Of a stretch of DNA of 64,000 nt, positions 21,155 to 30,558 are shown in pieces. The stretch comes from Methanococcoides sp. EBM-47 (GTDB lineage Archaea; Halobacteriota; Methanosarcinia; Methanosarcinales; Methanosarcinaceae), in NCBI GenBank assembly GCA_001896725.1, contig MPPA01000010.1:372001-436000 (forward strand). The letters run 5' to 3'. Made by a program: the position numbers and the translations under genes. Below the pieces are notes generated by a model that worked only from the letters and a program-made list of their open reading frames with translations, ran no database searches and had not been told where the DNA came from. The first letter of the stretch is position 1. Every line of letters begins with the position of its first letter.

Positions 21155-21796
21155 TCACTTTATATAGGAGGTCTCTTCTTGAAGTGCATTAAGATACACA
21201 TGCATCAGTTTAAGCCTCTCCCTTGCTATCCCTCTGGCAGTGTCAGTGTTAAGCCTTTCCATTATTCTAAATGGTTTGTTGTTCATGTATTCATAGAACC
21301 CTTCAAGGTAATCCTTTCTATGAACATTTATAGACCTCTCATTTATTGTTCCAGCGGCAGACCTCATGACATGTAAAGCTCCCATGGACACCAGAGACCT
21401 GAAAATACCCACTGCTCCAAGGGCATCTATCCTGTCTGCATCCTGTAATATCTTTGCTTCCAGTGTCTGCGCTTCCAGTCCGCTGCTGAACCTGTGAGAC
21501 CGGATGCAAGCCATAACATGCTCTATCAGATCTTTGTTAGCACCTGCAGTTGTAAGGAACTCCTGTGCGATCTCAGCACTGTATTGAGCATGATCTCCTC
21601 CTTGCTGATGCTCTTTCATGATACCTACATCGTGAAACAGTGCAGCAAGACGTAGCACCAGTTCATCACCACCTTCTTTTTTCCGGATTTGCATACATAA
21701 ATCTTCAACCCTCTCAATATGGGACAGATCATGGGTACTAGGCTCATCTGCAAGAACTTCTGAAACATATTCTCTTGTCCGTTCTATCAGATCCAT
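21155..21796 (-). CDS. HD-domain phosphohydrolase
   Basis: 213 residues. HD-superfamily metal residues are in order: SHIERVEDLC near residue 25 (His), LAALFHDVG near residue 50 (His-Asp), a His in HVMACIRSHR near residue 95, and DADRIDALGA near residue 118 (Asp). This is the single-domain type that hydrolyses nucleotides or other phosphates; substrate unknown. The stop is next to the start of the deaminase gene and its own start overlaps the end of the phosphopantothenate synthetase gene by 10 bases, so it belongs to this operon. A role in nucleotide salvage with the deaminase is possible but unproven. Confidence 0.82.
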   Translation of the reverse strand: MDLIERTREYVSEVLADEPSTHDLSHIERVEDLCMQIRKKEGGDELVLRLAALFHDVGIMKEHQQGGDHAQYSAEIAQEFLTTAGANKDLIEHVMACIRSHRFSSGLEAQTLEAKILQDADRIDALGAVGIFRSLVSMGALHVMRSAAGTINERSINVHRKDYLEGFYEYMNNKPFRIMERLNTDTARGIARERLKLMHVYLNALQEETSYIK

Positions 21797-22563
21797 TCGA
21801 TACCCTCGCGTTCTGTCTGGTTCTTAAGGTTTTCCTGGATCGCATACATGGCATCGGCCAGTATCTTTCTGTTGTCATACGAATCAATGATCGAGCGCAA
21901 TTGTTCTTTACTATCCTTTTTCATCTCTTTTGTGAACTGGACCATGTTGTCCAGCGCCCTAGTAACGTTATCGACTATTGTCACGGTTGCAGAAAGTGAG
22001 GTTCTGGATAGAGGGTTAAGGTCCACTGATATGACTATTTTCCCCATGTCCACAAGTTTTTTGCACCTGTCCCCATCTTCTAAAGGTACTAGCACCACAT
22101 CTGCAGCATATATACCTTCCTGGTCGACTATAGCCCGATCATGGGAAAGATCAAGCCTTGCATCGCCCTTTAAGCCGAGTACATTTCCCGCTCCATGTGC
22201 TTTCAGGTGTTCTATTATCCTGTGCACCCTTGCATCACTACGGTGGAACAGGTTCACTTCCAGTTGCGCTCCTATGATGTCTGCCAGTGATACAAGAGCC
22301 CTGGGTACAAGAGCTGCAGTATTCCCATTAACAGATATAACAGGCTTCTGTGCGATGAGCAGATAGGCTACTGCCACACGTTCTGCAACTGCAGCAGACT
22401 CGATCGTGCGCTCGCCTATAAGGTAATCAAATGCTTCACCCCTGCCCTGGGCCACAAGCCCTTGCATACTGGTGATAGCCATCTGTACACCCTCAACGAT
22501 CTTTTCTCTGATTTTTAGTGATACGTATCTGGGATGGTCATCAGGAATGTGTGTCACGATCAT
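21787..22563 (-). CDS. 4-phosphopantoate--beta-alanine ligase (phosphopantothenate synthetase)
   Basis: 258 residues, matching the archaeal DUF137-type enzyme: HIPDDHPRYVSLKIREKIVEG at the start (HPRY is diagnostic), then GQGRGEAF-like AQGRGEAFDYLIGE, VNGNTAALVP (nucleotide site), and VDLNPLSRTSLSATVTIVDN. It joins 4-phosphopantoate to beta-alanine using ATP, the archaeal replacement for bacterial pantothenate synthetase. Gene order with pantoate kinase and coaBC just upstream gives three consecutive coenzyme A steps. It is separated from pantoate kinase by 107 bases containing a long hairpin (22604-22644). Confidence 0.92.
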   Translation of the reverse strand: MIVTHIPDDHPRYVSLKIREKIVEGVQMAITSMQGLVAQGRGEAFDYLIGERTIESAAVAERVAVAYLLIAQKPVISVNGNTAALVPRALVSLADIIGAQLEVNLFHRSDARVHRIIEHLKAHGAGNVLGLKGDARLDLSHDRAIVDQEGIYAADVVLVPLEDGDRCKKLVDMGKIVISVDLNPLSRTSLSATVTIVDNVTRALDNMVQFTKEMKKDSKEQLRSIIDSYDNRKILADAMYAIQENLKNQTEREGIEWI

Positions 22564-22603
22564 CTGTCTCCAGTTGTTCTTCCGTTTTTTTATTCTCCAC
22601 TAC

Positions 22604-22644
22604 TAAGCTCATAATTATGCATGGATCGCATTATTATGAGCTTA
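22604..22644 (-). promoter_or_regulatory. Long hairpin between pantoate kinase and phosphopantothenate synthetase genes
   Basis: Arms 22604-22615 and 22633-22644 (TAAGCTCATAAT / ATTATGAGCTTA) pair perfectly. One T-T mismatch and four more pairs (ATGC / GCAT, 22617-22620 with 22628-22631) extend the stem to a 7-base loop. Between two genes of one pathway on the same strand it could be an intercistronic terminator, a processing site or a regulatory fold that uncouples expression of the second gene. No T-run follows directly. Confidence 0.55.
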
Positions 22645-22670
22645 TGAAGCAGCATACTAAAGATCCTTTG

Positions 22671-23555
22671 TTACAAAAGTCCTGCCCTGCAATCATTCAG
22701 ATAATATGCCAATGGCTGTCCGAACTCAGTGAGCGCTTCGATCACTTCTTCCCTTCTTTCGGAGTCCGCTATTGCAAAAACGGATTCTCCAAGCATAGCC
22801 TGAGATGCCATACCCCCCGCGGATTCAACTGCTTCGATTATATCTATTATGTTATCAGCTGCAAGTCCTGTACCTAGGGCAAAATCCCTGGAACATCGCA
22901 TAAAAGTCTCAAATGTAGGTGCAACCATGAGCTTTTTCATTGCACCTCTCCCCATGGAAGTTATGCGCCAGACAAAGTCGGGGTCAGAGATAACAGAATT
23001 CGTATCGAGTTCTCCGAGTGGCAGACAGAGTATTTCTTTGCGTGCAACGGGGATCCAGTCCACTTTTCCATATTCCGGTGCTCCTGGGGTTGTGCGGATG
23101 ACCACACCTCCATAGGATTGCGCTATTACGTCCCCGAGCCCGCTTCTGTTAATTACCTCTGCCACATGTGCAGTTTCAATTATCTTAGCTGAGGTAAGGT
23201 TCAGGTACAGTGCCTCGTTCAGTGCATAAGCGGTACTAAGGGCTACAGCACCGGATGCTCCGAACCCACATCCAATAGGAATGTTCGCTACACTTTCCAC
23301 AGTTACAGGTAAATTTGTAAGCATATCGACCACAGTTCTTGTAGTATGCCCTCCTACATGTTTGCCGTTCAAGGTTATCCATGTATCTTCCAGCTCTTCT
23401 GAGCAGGTCACAGTGGTAACAACTCCTCCATCAAGGACAATACCACACCCTGTAGAACCTTTCTTACGGGGATCCTCATGATCATGTATGCAAAAAAAAC
23501 CGGTTATATGTGCAGGAGCAAAGGAACTGGCAGACCATTTTGTTTCTGACGTAAT
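22671..23555 (-). CDS. Pantoate kinase (GHMP family), no standard start codon
   Basis: GHMP kinase making 4-phosphopantoate in the archaeal coenzyme A route. Substrate loop SFAPAHITGFF at the N-terminus, GSTGCGIVLDGG, the ATP loop VANIPIGCGFGASGAVALS, and the C-terminal block with GGMASQAMLGESVFA. The first internal ATG (23411) would cut off the conserved N-terminal strand. The frame is open upstream only to a TGA at 23571-23573, and between there and SFAPAH there is no ATG, GTG or TTG. I therefore place the start at ATT 23553-23555, which follows AGGAAGTGAG at good spacing (about 294 residues). A sequencing error is the alternative. Confidence 0.85.
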   Translation of the reverse strand: MTSETKWSASSFAPAHITGFFCIHDHEDPRKKGSTGCGIVLDGGVVTTVTCSEELEDTWITLNGKHVGGHTTRTVVDMLTNLPVTVESVANIPIGCGFGASGAVALSTAYALNEALYLNLTSAKIIETAHVAEVINRSGLGDVIAQSYGGVVIRTTPGAPEYGKVDWIPVARKEILCLPLGELDTNSVISDPDFVWRITSMGRGAMKKLMVAPTFETFMRCSRDFALGTGLAADNIIDIIEAVESAGGMASQAMLGESVFAIADSERREEVIEALTEFGQPLAYYLNDCRAGLL

Positions 23556-23556
23556 C

Positions 23557-24792
23557 TCACTTCCTTGACATCAAATGATGGATCATCTCATCCAGTAATG
23601 CAGAAGCTATAACTCTTTTTGACCCTTTGATATGGATGTGATCCGTTTCTTCTGCGGTGAGAATATATACCTCGTTATCCTCGGTACCAATACCACCGCT
23701 CTTCACATCATTGGCAACTATAAGGTCGAGCTTTGAAGTTTTTAAGGTATGTATTGCCCTTTTGAGCAGCTCTTCCAGGCAGGCTCCGGTTTCAGCTTTG
23801 AACCCTGCAATAAATAAGTCCGGATATTTCTCTCTTGCTTTGCTTACCAGTTTGGCTGTAGGTCTCATATGCAGGGTAAGTTCTCCCCCTGACCTTATTT
23901 TAGTATCAGCCGGGTCAAGAGTATAATCAGCTATAGCGGCTGCACTGATCAGTACATCATAACCACAGTTCAGTTCCTCAAGTACTGTTTCTGTCATCTG
24001 GGAGGCGCTTTCAGCATATATCTCTTTGATGCCTGCGACTCCTACCTTGTTGCGGTGTACAATGGTCACATCTGCCCCGCGCCGGTAGGCTTCCAGAGCA
24101 AGTTCTACACCAGTCTTGCCCGATGATCTGTTTGTAAGTATTCTTATTGGATCGATGGCTTCTGCAGTGGAGCCGCTGGTTATAAGGATTTTTCTGCCTG
24201 AAAGTTCTCCACTGCCAGACAGTCTTTCAACCCGCAGCACTATCTCTTCGTTTGAGGCTATTTTAGCGATCCCTTCTCTAATATCCGGTCCGATGAACTC
24301 AATTCCCCAGCATTTGATCTTCTCCAGGTTTTCGACCAGTGCTGGATGGTCATACATGGCTTCGTGCATTGCAGGTACTATTATCACCGGGATACCTGTT
24401 CCAATGGCCGTGGTAGCGAACGTGGTCACAGGTGTATCATCTACCCCAGATGCGATCTTTCCAATGGTGTTAGCTGTTGCGGGAGCTATGAGCAACAGAT
24501 CGGCCTTGCCGCTCATGCCACAGAACTCCACATGCTCCACGGCTCCTGTTAACCTTGTTATCACTTCATGGCCTGTGGCATAATGGAGGGCCATGGGATT
24601 AAGTATCCATGAGGCAGCCTCGCTCATAACAGTATATACATCGGCACCCCTGCGTATTAATTCTCTGGCAAGTTCCACAGTGCGAACCGCTGCAATACTG
24701 CCGGTAACTGCAAGCACTATGGTCTTGCCTTCAAGTGAAGCTGAAGTACTGCCCTGTATCCAGAGCGTGGGATGTTCACGCATAGTTCGCAT
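23557..24792 (-). CDS. coaBC: Bifunctional phosphopantothenoylcysteine decarboxylase / phosphopantothenate--cysteine ligase
   Basis: 411 residues (possibly 408 if the second ATG is used). The N-terminal flavoprotein CoaC half contains VLAVTGSIAAVRTVELAREL, the active His in VEHVEFCGMSG, and PAMHEAMYDHPALVENL with the PxMxxxMY substrate motif. The C-terminal CoaB half starts near residue 200 with ILITSGSTAEAIDPIRILTN and RSSGKTGVELALEAYRRGA, and has VANDVKSGGIGTEDNEVY near the end. Makes 4'-phosphopantetheine from phosphopantothenate and cysteine. The first of three coenzyme A genes transcribed together; its stop overlaps the start region of pantoate kinase. Confidence 0.94.
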   Translation of the reverse strand: MRTMREHPTLWIQGSTSASLEGKTIVLAVTGSIAAVRTVELARELIRRGADVYTVMSEAASWILNPMALHYATGHEVITRLTGAVEHVEFCGMSGKADLLLIAPATANTIGKIASGVDDTPVTTFATTAIGTGIPVIIVPAMHEAMYDHPALVENLEKIKCWGIEFIGPDIREGIAKIASNEEIVLRVERLSGSGELSGRKILITSGSTAEAIDPIRILTNRSSGKTGVELALEAYRRGADVTIVHRNKVGVAGIKEIYAESASQMTETVLEELNCGYDVLISAAAIADYTLDPADTKIRSGGELTLHMRPTAKLVSKAREKYPDLFIAGFKAETGACLEELLKRAIHTLKTSKLDLIVANDVKSGGIGTEDNEVYILTAEETDHIHIKGSKRVIASALLDEMIHHLMSRK

Positions 24793-24874
24793 GGATTGAA
24801 AAGGTCTTTTTTGATATTAAAGTTTGATCTATGTTTCTTAAGGACCATGTTTCTGACCACATTTGATGCAAAGG

Positions 24875-26371
24875 TCAGGTGAAAGGGCTCTTGGAAGCTT
24901 CATTAGTGTTCCCATATCGGCCTATATTTATTCTGCCACCATTTGGTTCAGGTTCCCTGCCAAAGGGCGACAAAGGATATCCAGAATCAATGAGCGGACT
25001 TGTTACTGTATCTGTCACCCATGTTTTGCCGGTCCACCGGCCTGCAGTGCTTTTAAGGTGATAATCGTGTTTAACAGCATCTGCAAATAGCGGATCAACA
25101 TAGATGTCATCTTTATAGACTATGCTATCCCCATTATAGTTCCTGTTCACATTATATATGCAGTTATTATTCGATATGAAGGTATGATTTATACCATCAG
25201 TGTTCCACAACCCATTGTCCTGGTGTTTATCAGAGCCTACTATGATATTGTTCCTGACAATGGTAGTGAACGATTCGTTCATTGTCGCTGACTTAGGGTA
25301 TTTGAAGTATTTAATTCCGGCATGGCCACTGTTATGAATGACATTGTTCTCTATTATTGTATTATTGAACTGACCTATCACGATCCCTGAATTGCTGTAT
25401 CCGGTAAGCTTATCGTACTGACCGACATCATATATTATGTTGTGATGGATGTACACGTTCTTTCCACGTATAATATTATCAGTGTCCTCTCCATCTATCC
25501 AGATGGCTGCACCATTAAGAGTATGGATCTTATTCCTGTATATCTCGATATTCTCGGACTCGTATCCATCACTCTTGTCTATCTCGATGCCAGGACCCGT
25601 TGACCATTCCCGTATCTCTGAATGGATGACGTTGTTGTAGATCTTCGCCTGTCCTGAGCTTGATAATCTGAAAGCTGTGTTAGTCCTCGTAAATACATCA
25701 TTGTTAGCTACTGTCACACCGTTCAACCCCAGGGTGTACAGTGCTTCGTGCCCAAGCTTATATACTGAATTATTTGTGAAAACGATGTTGGAAGGCTTGT
25801 CATGGAAATAGTTCCTTACTATCAGACCATCGCTTGTTCCCCATTCCAGACGCATGTCAGTAACAGTGATATCAGTACATTTAAGGAAATAGATCATGTC
25901 ATAATACCCAGATCCTCTGGGAACTGACTGGTTCTCGCTATTGCCATCTATCTTGAATCCCTTTATCGTGAAATTCTTATCTGCATGGCTCATATTAGTG
26001 ATCAAAGGCACATAATCACCCCAATTAGCATTTGGTATGAGCTTGATGCAGGCACTGGGGTCCCCGGTGAGGATAGTGTTGTTGCCCATATTCAGGGTTC
26101 CGTTTATCCAGTATGTGTTAGGTCCCCTGAGGTATACTGTTCCACCACCTATACTATCCACATACATCAGTGCTTTATTGATCTCTATGTGATCATTCAC
26201 TCCGTCGCAGTTATAATTTGCTTTTCCATTTGTATCTACGTATGCAATGGACCCTGTTGGCACAATGACGTTTGTGATAGTGTCACCGCCCTGTTCGCTA
26301 GGTGAAACACACCCCGATATTGACAAGCTTATGATGAACACCAGGAATTTCAATAATACAGGAATTGCCAT
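24875..26371 (-). CDS. Surface lipoprotein with right-handed parallel beta-helix
   Basis: 498 residues. The signal peptide ends in the lipobox SISGC (Cys at about residue 21). From residue 55 the sequence shows the pectate-lyase-like entry GVNDHIEINKALMYVD and GGGTVYLRGPNTYWING, then many short turns with Asn/Ile ladders (NDVFTRTNTAF, NKIHTLNGAAIWI, HHNIIYDVGQ, ENNVIHNSGHAGI), typical of PbH1 repeats. Such proteins bind or cleave surface polysaccharides; no catalytic residues can be assigned. Single gene. Confidence 0.8.
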   Translation of the reverse strand: MAIPVLLKFLVFIISLSISGCVSPSEQGGDTITNVIVPTGSIAYVDTNGKANYNCDGVNDHIEINKALMYVDSIGGGTVYLRGPNTYWINGTLNMGNNTILTGDPSACIKLIPNANWGDYVPLITNMSHADKNFTIKGFKIDGNSENQSVPRGSGYYDMIYFLKCTDITVTDMRLEWGTSDGLIVRNYFHDKPSNIVFTNNSVYKLGHEALYTLGLNGVTVANNDVFTRTNTAFRLSSSGQAKIYNNVIHSEIREWSTGPGIEIDKSDGYESENIEIYRNKIHTLNGAAIWIDGEDTDNIIRGKNVYIHHNIIYDVGQYDKLTGYSNSGIVIGQFNNTIIENNVIHNSGHAGIKYFKYPKSATMNESFTTIVRNNIIVGSDKHQDNGLWNTDGINHTFISNNNCIYNVNRNYNGDSIVYKDDIYVDPLFADAVKHDYHLKSTAGRWTGKTWVTDTVTSPLIDSGYPLSPFGREPEPNGGRINIGRYGNTNEASKSPFT

Positions 26372-26599
26372 AATGCTTCATAGTGGTTGGCACTATTTAT
26401 TAATGTTCCACATGGACCGCGTTATAAAAAAGAAAGAATAAAGACCAGTTAAATGTTATTTTTCAGATAGCATGTATCAAACACAGTTTTCGTTCATTCC
26501 AATTCTCGCTCAGTTTGTGATATTTTAGATACCCTAACGGCCAGCACACCAGAAACTTTATATTTTGACATATCACACATATAAACTGGAGATCAAAAT

Positions 26600-26818
26600 A
26601 TGTTAATGACGTCCTATATACCTTGGAACACCTCTGGGTTCATGACCTTTTTTATCGTATTGGTACTATGGGATGTTATCTGGAAAGGGCTAGGACTGTG
26701 GAAAGCCGCAAGGAACGGTGAAAAATATTGGTTCATAGCTATACTGGTCATAAACAGCCTGGGGATCTTACCCATTCTCTATATTTATTTGTTCCAGAAG
26801 GGGAAAAAAGGGATATGA
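26600..26818 (+). CDS. Small DUF5652-like membrane protein
   Basis: 72 residues with two predicted membrane helices (residues about 14-33, FMTFFIVLVLWDVIWKGLGL, and about 46-64, FIAILVINSLGILPILYIYL) separated by WKAARNGEKYW, and a basic tail KGKKGI. The arrangement matches the small DUF5652 family seen in archaea. The function is unknown. ATG follows CTGGAGATC; a TATA-like CTTTATATTTT lies near 26550. It is monocistronic, convergent with cfbB. Confidence 0.7.
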   Translation: MLMTSYIPWNTSGFMTFFIVLVLWDVIWKGLGLWKAARNGEKYWFIAILVINSLGILPILYIYLFQKGKKGI

Positions 26819-26982
26819 AATCCCTTTTCAATTCAAGGTCCTAAAGGACATCACAGACGTATCTCTTAGGAGCAAAGGATTCTTCCAGTAAGGCCAAAGT
26901 CTAAGTATGACACACTGGCCTGCCTTAGCTTGGGTAGCATTGATACAGTACCGAAGTGGAGATATTATGAAATGGCTCTGAT

Positions 26983-28479
26983 CTAATGTAAGCTTTTTTT
27001 ACTGCCTCTCATCCCTTTCACAAATTCCACAAAACTTTTCGCGAAATCATCATAAGAGCTGGCCACAAGATGGGCATAGCAGCCCAATGTGTTCTTTACT
27101 GTAAGCCCGTCCCAGCTATCTATGATGCCTGTACCTCGAGATAGCTTGATAGCGAATTTGGCATCTGCAGGCAGTTCTGTGACCTCTGAATGATGAAATT
27201 CGTGGGCGCAAAAAGAATTTCCAGTTTTGCCAATGACCGTATCCAGAGAAAAGGAGCCTATATTATAACTGACCACCCGTTTATGGCCCATGAGAGTATG
27301 TCCGGGGAGTGCACCCACCATCTCATAGGTGGACACGGGCATGTCTGACATGTGGTACATGCCTTTTTCCTTGACCCCTGTTGTGAGCTTCTGAGTAAGG
27401 TACATCAGGCCACCACACTCTCCATATATAGGTAAACCAGCCTCTGATGCAGTTTTTATATCCTTGCGCATGGAGACATTGGCCTCAAGCTCTGTGGCGA
27501 ACAGTTCAGGATAACCACCGCCAATATATATCGCATCCACTTTCGGCAGGTGTTTGTCATGCACAGGACTAAAATAATGCAGTTCTGCCCCCGCAAGCTC
27601 CAACAGCTCAAGATTGTCGTGATAATAGAAGTTGAAAGCTTCGTCCAGGGCTATACCTATTACAGGTTTCTCAGTTACTTCCCTTGGGACGAATATAGTA
27701 TTGGATGGTCTTGGAAGCGGAGACACCCGCCTTGCAATGCCCAGTACTTTCTCAATATCCACGCCTTCAGAGATCACTTTTTGAATAGTGCCGATCTTGC
27801 CCTCGAAATCCACAGACCTGCGGCGCTCTTCTATGGCAGGCACAAGCCCCAGATGACGCATAGAGATCATCATCTCATTGTTGCGATGGATGATGCCTAT
27901 CACTGGTACACTGGTATAATGCTCAATGGCTTCCTTTGCTTTCTTTGCATGGCGCTGGCCACCGATGTTATTCAATATCACGCCCGCAATGTTCACCTGA
28001 GGATCAAAAGTCTTGAAACCTGAAACAATGGCAGCAGCAGAACGGGTGATGCTGCGTGTGTTCAGTACAAGGATGACAGGACAATTAAGGACCTTCGCTA
28101 TCTGTGCAGTGCTGCCAATGTCACTCAAACTTTCCAGACCTTCATACAGCCCACGCACTCCTTCGATAATGGCAATGTCAGCCTTTCCGTCCGTCTCACA
28201 CCCGTGCAGGAACACATCGCGTACCCTCTCCTCGCTCATCAGGTATCCATCGATGTTCCGCGCTCTGCGTCCCGTGATCTCCGAGTAGTAGCTCGGATCG
28301 ATATAATCCAGCCCCACCTTGAAAGGCTGGACTTTGTATCCTGCCCTTGACAGGGTGGCCAGAAGGCCAATGGTAACAGTGGTCTTACCGGAAGATGAGC
28401 TTCCCGCAGATATAAGTACCCTTGGAATACGTTCTCCTTCGGTGGCTGTGAGAGCATTGGCGTGGATGACAGCGGTCAT
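26983..28479 (-). CDS. cfbB: Ni-sirohydrochlorin a,c-diamide synthase
   Basis: 498 residues. ATP-binding CobB/CobQ domain at the N-terminus (LISAGSSSSGKTTVTIGLLA, P-loop near residues 24-35) and a glutamine amidotransferase domain at the C-terminus with nucleophile Cys in PIYGECGGLMYL and the His of HEFHHSEV. The family amidates the a- and c-acetate groups of cobyrinic acid or of Ni-sirohydrochlorin. Because cfbC, cfbD and cfbE are next to it, the F430 function is favoured over cobalamin CbiA; the protein might serve both. It starts 5 bases after the cfbC stop. Confidence 0.92.
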   Translation of the reverse strand: MTAVIHANALTATEGERIPRVLISAGSSSSGKTTVTIGLLATLSRAGYKVQPFKVGLDYIDPSYYSEITGRRARNIDGYLMSEERVRDVFLHGCETDGKADIAIIEGVRGLYEGLESLSDIGSTAQIAKVLNCPVILVLNTRSITRSAAAIVSGFKTFDPQVNIAGVILNNIGGQRHAKKAKEAIEHYTSVPVIGIIHRNNEMMISMRHLGLVPAIEERRRSVDFEGKIGTIQKVISEGVDIEKVLGIARRVSPLPRPSNTIFVPREVTEKPVIGIALDEAFNFYYHDNLELLELAGAELHYFSPVHDKHLPKVDAIYIGGGYPELFATELEANVSMRKDIKTASEAGLPIYGECGGLMYLTQKLTTGVKEKGMYHMSDMPVSTYEMVGALPGHTLMGHKRVVSYNIGSFSLDTVIGKTGNSFCAHEFHHSEVTELPADAKFAIKLSRGTGIIDSWDGLTVKNTLGCYAHLVASSYDDFAKSFVEFVKGMRGSKKSLH

Positions 28480-28484
28480 ATGGA

Positions 28485-29279
28485 TCAGCGCGTAAGTTCC
28501 CTTAATCTTTCATCATCCAATGATGTTGGTGTTGCCGAATCGGAATTTGACATGATGGCCTGGGCAAGATCACGGTATACCTGCGCAATGTCAGAACCAG
28601 GGGCCTTTTCAATTACCGAGAACCCATCTCTTTCACAGTCCTGCACGATCTGTTCCTTAGGAATGAAAGCAACAAGCTTGCTGCCGATATCCTCGGCGAA
28701 CCTGCGCACTATCTCCTCTTCCCTTGTGACACTGCGGGAGTTACAGATCACACCACTAAGACGGGTATCGATCTTGCTGAGCCCTTTACAGATATTGTTT
28801 GCAGCGTACAGTGGCATATATTCTCCTGATGTCAACACATACGCATCGTTCACAAGCCCTTTCTTAATAGGGGCTACAAAACCACCGCATACTATGTCGC
28901 CGGGAACATCATAGATGATAAGGTCCATGTCATCCATTTCCTTGCATATATCCTTTAACGTTTTGATAGCTACAATAATACCCCTTCCTGCACATCCAAT
29001 ACCGGGCTCGGGACCGCCGACCTCCACACATCTCACATCCCCGTATCCATGGAAGACAATATCTTCCTCCGTTACTTCCACACCCAGCCTCAGCAGGTCC
29101 AGAATGGTTGGTATTCTTCGGCCACCTAGCAGAGTGATGGATGAATCGCTCTTTGGATCACATCCGATGATCATTACCTTGTAACCTTCGTCTGCACACG
29201 CAGCTGCAACGTTTGATGCAGTACTCGATTTGCCAATACCACCCTTGCCATAGATAGCTATACGTTTCTGTTTACCCAC
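28485..29279 (-). CDS. cfbC: Ni-sirohydrochlorin a,c-diamide reductive cyclase, NifH-like subunit
   Basis: 264 residues from GTG 29277-29279, chosen because GAGGTGATAG, an almost perfect binding site, stands just upstream; the open frame begins nine codons earlier inside the end of cfbD. P-loop [20 protein letters not shown] at the start. The two cluster cysteines of NifH-type proteins are present: GIGCAGRG (near residue 93) and [10 protein letters not shown] (near residue 127). As a homodimer with one [4Fe-4S] it passes electrons with ATP hydrolysis to CfbD for the six-electron ring reduction and lactam formation in F430 synthesis. Confidence 0.94.
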   Translation of the reverse strand: MGKQKRIAIYGKGGIGKSSTASNVAAACADEGYKVMIIGCDPKSDSSITLLGGRRIPTILDLLRLGVEVTEEDIVFHGYGDVRCVEVGGPEPGIGCAGRGIIVAIKTLKDICKEMDDMDLIIYDVPGDIVCGGFVAPIKKGLVNDAYVLTSGEYMPLYAANNICKGLSKIDTRLSGVICNSRSVTREEEIVRRFAEDIGSKLVAFIPKEQIVQDCERDGFSVIEKAPGSDIAQVYRDLAQAIMSNSDSATPTSLDDERLRELTR

Positions 29280-29289
29280 CTCTATCACC

Positions 29290-30429
29290 TCATCTTGGAC
29301 CTTCAAGCATCTCTTTTGCTATTTCCCGCATTGTGGCACCAAGCTCTGACTCCACGATATGTTTCACTCCCAGCGTTTTTGGGTGCAGGTCTATCTCCAC
29401 AACAACGTGCTTATGACCCATTTCCTTCAGGGGCAGCACCTGCCTGGGGCCATTTGTAACAGCAATTATCTCCATGTGGCTAATGTGGTCCATGGGTATG
29501 GCATGAGGAACACCGGTGATCACAGCAAAATCATGATCCTTATATTTCTTAGCTATGAGATCGCCCACAACATTACCTGCAATGGGATATTCATCAAGCC
29601 CTCCTGTGATCTCATGTATAAGCACGCCTTTTTCCTTCAGGTCATGCATGATATTGTGAGCATGTTCCCTTACACGGGGCAAGCCGAGTGACACATCCAG
29701 GTTGGCCATGTTCACCACATTTGCAGACATTCCCATCCGGGATGCAATTTCATGTATAGCGACACTGATATCAGCGAACATATAACCTGTTTCCTTCTTT
29801 GCGTTCATGATCACAAGCCCTTTCTTACCTTCCCTCAGCAGCTCTATGATACGCTGTGCCACCTTGTACTTCAGGTCCCCTCTTGATGGAGCTAAATATT
29901 CTTTGCTGGCAGCACCGTGACGCTTTTCTACCTCTGTTGCTTCTTCCAGTAACACCTTCTGTCGCTCGAACTCTTCCTTGTCGATGACGCCTACATCCAG
30001 TGCAGACTCCAGGGTGAGGAGCACTCCTTTTGTATTATTTGCATATCCTGCATGGACCTCAACCTCTATCACTGGTATGTCCAGACCTGCATCCATCACA
30101 GGCTCGCTCAATTCCTCACCAATGATCATGCTGGCACATGTTCCAACAACACCTATCAGTTTTGGATGAAACATTTCACTGACCTTTTTAAGTACTGAGG
30201 AAAGCTCCCGACGTCCCCCGAATACGAAGCCGCTCTCATCAAGGGCTGTGGTAACTACGTGTATGCCGTCTTCTTCTAGAAGTCTCGCATGTTTAAAAGA
30301 GCAACCTGGGGGACCATGTAATATGGCAACATCCACATTCAGATCCCTCAGGGTGTACAATGCAGCAACTATCGAACTCGGTCTAGGGTGTATTATAGAT
30401 ATGTCCTTCGCAGCCATGCTATTCTCCAT
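29290..30429 (-). CDS. cfbD: Ni-sirohydrochlorin a,c-diamide reductive cyclase, NifD-like subunit
   Basis: 379 residues, the short methanogen type of nitrogenase-component-1 homologue. Probable cluster cysteines lie in [15 protein letters not shown] (near residue 44) and [15 protein letters not shown] (near residue 103). Catalyses ring reduction and gamma-lactam closure on Ni-sirohydrochlorin a,c-diamide with CfbC as reductase. It is a homodimer in known cases, with no separate NifK-like partner, and none is seen here. Own promoter likely in the 129-base gap to cfbE (TATA-like TTTTATACC on the minus strand near 30518). Confidence 0.94.
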   Translation of the reverse strand: MENSMAAKDISIIHPRPSSIVAALYTLRDLNVDVAILHGPPGCSFKHARLLEEDGIHVVTTALDESGFVFGGRRELSSVLKKVSEMFHPKLIGVVGTCASMIIGEELSEPVMDAGLDIPVIEVEVHAGYANNTKGVLLTLESALDVGVIDKEEFERQKVLLEEATEVEKRHGAASKEYLAPSRGDLKYKVAQRIIELLREGKKGLVIMNAKKETGYMFADISVAIHEIASRMGMSANVVNMANLDVSLGLPRVREHAHNIMHDLKEKGVLIHEITGGLDEYPIAGNVVGDLIAKKYKDHDFAVITGVPHAIPMDHISHMEIIAVTNGPRQVLPLKEMGHKHVVVEIDLHPKTLGVKHIVESELGATMREIAKEMLEGPR

Positions 30430-30558
30430 GGTGTCATATAATCATTATGATATTCGTTCAAAGAAGTATGACGTTTTATACTTAATCAATTGTTGTTTTT
30501 GCACTATACTACAGTCTTCTGGTATAAAAGGGCTGTTTTATATAAAGATTTCATATTT

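Noticed and set aside
26880-26945. Inverted bits AGGCCA/TGGCCT and CTAAG/CTTAG after the cfbB gene
   Set aside because: Short, interleaved and not jointly foldable; probably chance.
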